A DNA stretch of 7,101 bases from Dehalococcoidia bacterium. Its GTDB lineage: Bacteria; Chloroflexota; Dehalococcoidia; GIF9; AB-539-J10. Shown in pieces: positions 5,491 through 7,101 of this stretch (the first letter of the stretch is position 1; each line of letters opens with the position of its first letter). The notes under the pieces were generated by a model, which was given only the letters and a program-made list of their open reading frames with translations, had not been told where the DNA came from and made no database searches. The DNA lies in assembly GCA_030589825.1 (NCBI GenBank), contig JAUUZT010000040.1:1-7101 (forward strand), written 5' to 3'. Made by a program: the position numbers and the translations under genes.

Positions 5491-5499
5491 ATTATATCA
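5491..5499 (-). promoter_or_regulatory. Extended -10 promoter for the SnoaL-like gene
   Basis: The minus strand reads TGATATAAT (5499-5491), a perfect extended -10 (TGnTATAAT). The -35 region at the usual distance (GTATTT) is poor, as is common for extended -10 promoters. The predicted start site near 5484 gives a short leader of about 28 bases with the ribosome binding site at 5461-5466. Confidence 0.5.
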
Positions 5500-5574
5500 A
5501 AGTATCTACAGCTAAATACAGAGATGGCCATAGCATGAAAGCGGGATCAATTGCTTAATAAGAGTTATTGATGG

Positions 5575-5603
5575 TTGCCACTCTATGGATAAATCTATAA
5601 GAT
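5575..5603 (+). promoter_or_regulatory. Candidate promoter of the SMP-30 gene
   Basis: TTGCCA (5575-5580, 5 of 6 matches) and TAAGAT (5598-5603, 4 of 6) are 17 bases apart. The predicted start near 5610 leaves a leader of about 87 bases. The dyad TATAAGA-N7-TCTTATA (5596-5616) covers the -10 and start site and could be an operator. Confidence 0.4.
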
Positions 5604-5665
5604 AAGCTTTCTTATATAAGCATAACAATTACTGGGAAAAAGAAGTTTACTTATCAGGTATTCTA

Positions 5666-5679
5666 AAGATAATTATCTT
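5666..5679. promoter_or_regulatory. Perfect 14-bp palindrome before the SMP-30 ribosome binding site
   Basis: AAGATAATTATCTT is fully self-complementary and ends 7 bases before the GGAG of the ribosome binding site. Its half-site AAGATAA also occurs at 5599-5605 in the promoter dyad. This is a candidate repressor site. A 14-bp palindrome is not rare in AT-rich DNA, so its position is the main support. Confidence 0.35.
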
Positions 5680-5696
5680 GCGAAGAGGAGCGAATA

Positions 5697-6557
5697 ATGT
5701 ACGAAGTAGAACATATATTGACCTTAAATAATAACCTTGGAGAAAGTCCACAGTGGAACATGGAAGAAAAGGCTCTATACTGGATTGACCTCTGGCCTGG
5801 AAGAATCTATCGGTATTGGCCTGCAAAAGGAACTTATGAAATATTCAACGTTGGCATACCTATTGGAGCGCTATCTTTCAGGGCTTCCGGCGGATTGATT
5901 TTGGCTACCAGGGATGGATTTGCTTTCTGGGATACAAAAAGTGGCAAGCTTGATTTCATAGTTGATCCGGAGGCGAACAACAAACGGACGCGATTTAATG
6001 ATGGGAAGGTGGACAGGAAGGGGCGCTTCTGGGCCGGAACTATGATTGAAGGAAGCAACGAAGCCGCTGGCTCTCTCTATCGACTCGATCCTGATGGAAC
6101 GGTGCATACAATGGAGACAGGTATAGTACTATCAAATGGAATTGGCTGGAGCCCTGATGATAAGACAATGTACTATAATGATACAAAGAAGCACGTTATC
6201 TATGCTTACGATTTTCATAGTGAATCCGGGGATATCTCAAATAGAAGGAACTTCGTACAGTTTTCGCAGGATATTGACCCCGATGGACTGACCGTAGACA
6301 GAGAGGGATATATCTGGTGTGCGTTGTGTAAGGATTACAAGGTAGTCAGGTATGACCCTTCGGGTAAGGTGGACAGGGAGATACGTATGCCAACCCCCTT
6401 CACTTTGAGTTGTATCTTTGGGGGCGACAACCTTGATGAACTGTATGTGACCACCGGGTGGAACGTAGATAAAGAAAAACAGGCACCATTCGCCGGAGAT
6501 TTATTCCGCATCCAGACTAATGTGAAGGGTTTGCCGGAACCTAAGTTTGCGGGATGA
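5697..6557 (+). CDS. SMP-30/gluconolactonase family lactonase
   Basis: This 286-residue protein is a complete six-bladed beta-propeller of the SMP-30/gluconolaconase/LRE type, a family of metal-dependent lactonases acting on aldonolactones and related lactones. All expected metal and substrate positions are visible: E16 in LGESP, R99 and N101 in RFNDGKVD, N147 in SNGIGWSPDD, and D196 in DPDGLTVD, corresponding to E18, R101, N103, N154 and D204 of human SMP-30. AGGAG at 5686-5690, 6 bases before the ATG, supports the start. There is no signal peptide, so it is probably cytoplasmic. It is transcribed alone, divergent from the SnoaL-like gene and convergent with the LysE-family gene. The natural lactone is unknown. 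Sugar-acid breakdown is the likeliest setting. Confidence 0.92.
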   Translation: MYEVEHILTLNNNLGESPQWNMEEKALYWIDLWPGRIYRYWPAKGTYEIFNVGIPIGALSFRASGGLILATRDGFAFWDTKSGKLDFIVDPEANNKRTRFNDGKVDRKGRFWAGTMIEGSNEAAGSLYRLDPDGTVHTMETGIVLSNGIGWSPDDKTMYYNDTKKHVIYAYDFHSESGDISNRRNFVQFSQDIDPDGLTVDREGYIWCALCKDYKVVRYDPSGKVDREIRMPTPFTLSCIFGGDNLDELYVTTGWNVDKEKQAPFAGDLFRIQTNVKGLPEPKFAG

Positions 6558-6641
6558 GTTCGTCAACAATATCTCTATAGATGCTCTTTGAAAATGCCGA
6601 GGGTCTCTCTTTTATTATACCTGTATACTTTATAGATGTAT

Positions 6642-7101
6642 TCAAGAGGCAAGAGCAAGGTTTACGCCAGAGAATATAAACCAAATTCCGAATCCTGTCA
6701 GGACAATCGCACATCCGGCGAACACAAGGCGATGCACTCTTTCTGTCCACAAATGTTTTGACTTGAACACTAGCCATGAAATAAAGTAGAGCCAGCTAAG
6801 ATCGATAAGCCAGTGAGTTACTCCCAGTGCGACTATCCCCATAATTCCGAAAATACGAGCATTTGCAAGGAGCGCCAAACCAACAGTGGCCCACCACAGG
6901 AAAAAGTATGGAGTGGCAGCAGTCGTGGCTAAACCGGCAACAACACAATTCTGTGATGATTTCTTAGGTTCATTGAATAAGGTGGGCTTGGTTCTAAAAA
7001 TATATACTGCCATCCAGATGAGCATTAATCCTCCCACCAAACTCACGGACATTTTCACTTCCGGAATAATGAGGAAGCGGGCGAAGCCGAGGTAGATTAG
7101 C
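6642..7101 (-). CDS. LysE-family exporter, C-terminal part (truncated by window edge)
   Basis: The frame is open to the window edge, giving 152 residues (first complete codon at 7100-7098). The internal GTG at 7058 is not a convincing start because the coding sequence continues upstream as LIYLGFARFLIIPE. Four hydrophobic segments follow, with the characteristic TPYFFLWWATVGLALL stretch (NPxxxxWW-type in the family), then GVTHWLIDLSWLYFISWLVF and a final GFGIWFIF helix. This matches the C-terminal two-thirds of the roughly 200-residue LysE/RhtB family, inner-membrane exporters of amino acids or other small molecules. The missing N-terminus would hold the first helices. The substrate cannot be told. 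It converges on the SMP-30 gene across 84 bases with no clear terminator. Confidence 0.85.
   Translation of the reverse strand, partial: LIYLGFARFLIIPEVKMSVSLVGGLMLIWMAVYIFRTKPTLFNEPKKSSQNCVVAGLATTAATPYFFLWWATVGLALLANARIFGIMGIVALGVTHWLIDLSWLYFISWLVFKSKHLWTERVHRLVFAGCAIVLTGFGIWFIFSGVNLALAS

Noticed and set aside
6558..6641. Bidirectional terminator between the SMP-30 and LysE-family genes.
   Set aside because: No stem of useful length next to a T-run could be found in these 84 bases.
7056..7058. GTG at 7058 as the true start of the LysE-family gene.
   Set aside because: The frame stays open to the window edge with family-like sequence, and the family is about 200 residues, so the gene is cut by the window.

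Overview
The window looks like chromosome from an anaerobic bacterium. The main evidence is an aldehyde:ferredoxin oxidoreductase (AOR) family enzyme, which needs a tungsten or molybdenum pyranopterin and a [4Fe-4S] cluster, followed on the same strand by a MoaD-type sulfur carrier. Most genes have strong AGGAGG-like ribosome binding sites, G+C looks moderate (mid-40s percent by eye), and the operons are short. The gene mix (AOR, NAD-dependent epimerase, SnoaL-like protein, SMP-30 lactonase, DsrE-like protein) would suit an anaerobic Chloroflexota (Dehalococcoidia) or a sulfate-reducer or clostridial relative. This placement is an inference and is not proven by the sequence.

Layout. At the left edge (1-1275, + strand) lie the last codons of an unidentified gene, an unrecognised 107-residue protein, and an extended-SDR NAD-dependent epimerase/dehydratase whose start overlaps the previous stop (TAATG). 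This unit converges, with a single base between stop codons, on a minus-strand unit (3459 down to 1277) encoding AOR and then MoaD. Upstream of AOR is a 360-bp gene-free stretch. It holds a candidate promoter whose -35 lies inside an ATTGACA/TGTCAAT dyad, several other small dyads, and a strong hairpin just before the AOR ribosome binding site.

Further upstream on the minus strand is a three-gene unit (4871 down to 3820): a small cupin that lacks the usual metal-binding histidines, a DsrE-like protein that appears to have lost its central cysteine-bearing segment, and a four-helix membrane protein. Cupin and DsrE are translationally coupled by a TTGA overlap. Next comes a minus-strand SnoaL/NTF2-like protein (5456 down to 5028). 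It is divergent from a plus-strand SMP-30/gluconolactonase family enzyme (5697-6557), with facing promoters and palindromes in the shared 240 bp. The right edge holds the C-terminal part of a minus-strand LysE-family exporter.

How the genes may work together. MoaD supplies dithiolene sulfur for the pyranopterin that AOR needs, so AOR-MoaD is a coherent functional unit. The lactonase, epimerase and SnoaL-like protein suggest small-molecule or sugar-acid metabolism, but no complete pathway is visible. I found no RNA genes, CRISPR arrays, transposons or phage genes. The items most worth a second look are the shortened DsrE, the histidine-free cupin coupled to it, and the structured leader of the AOR unit.
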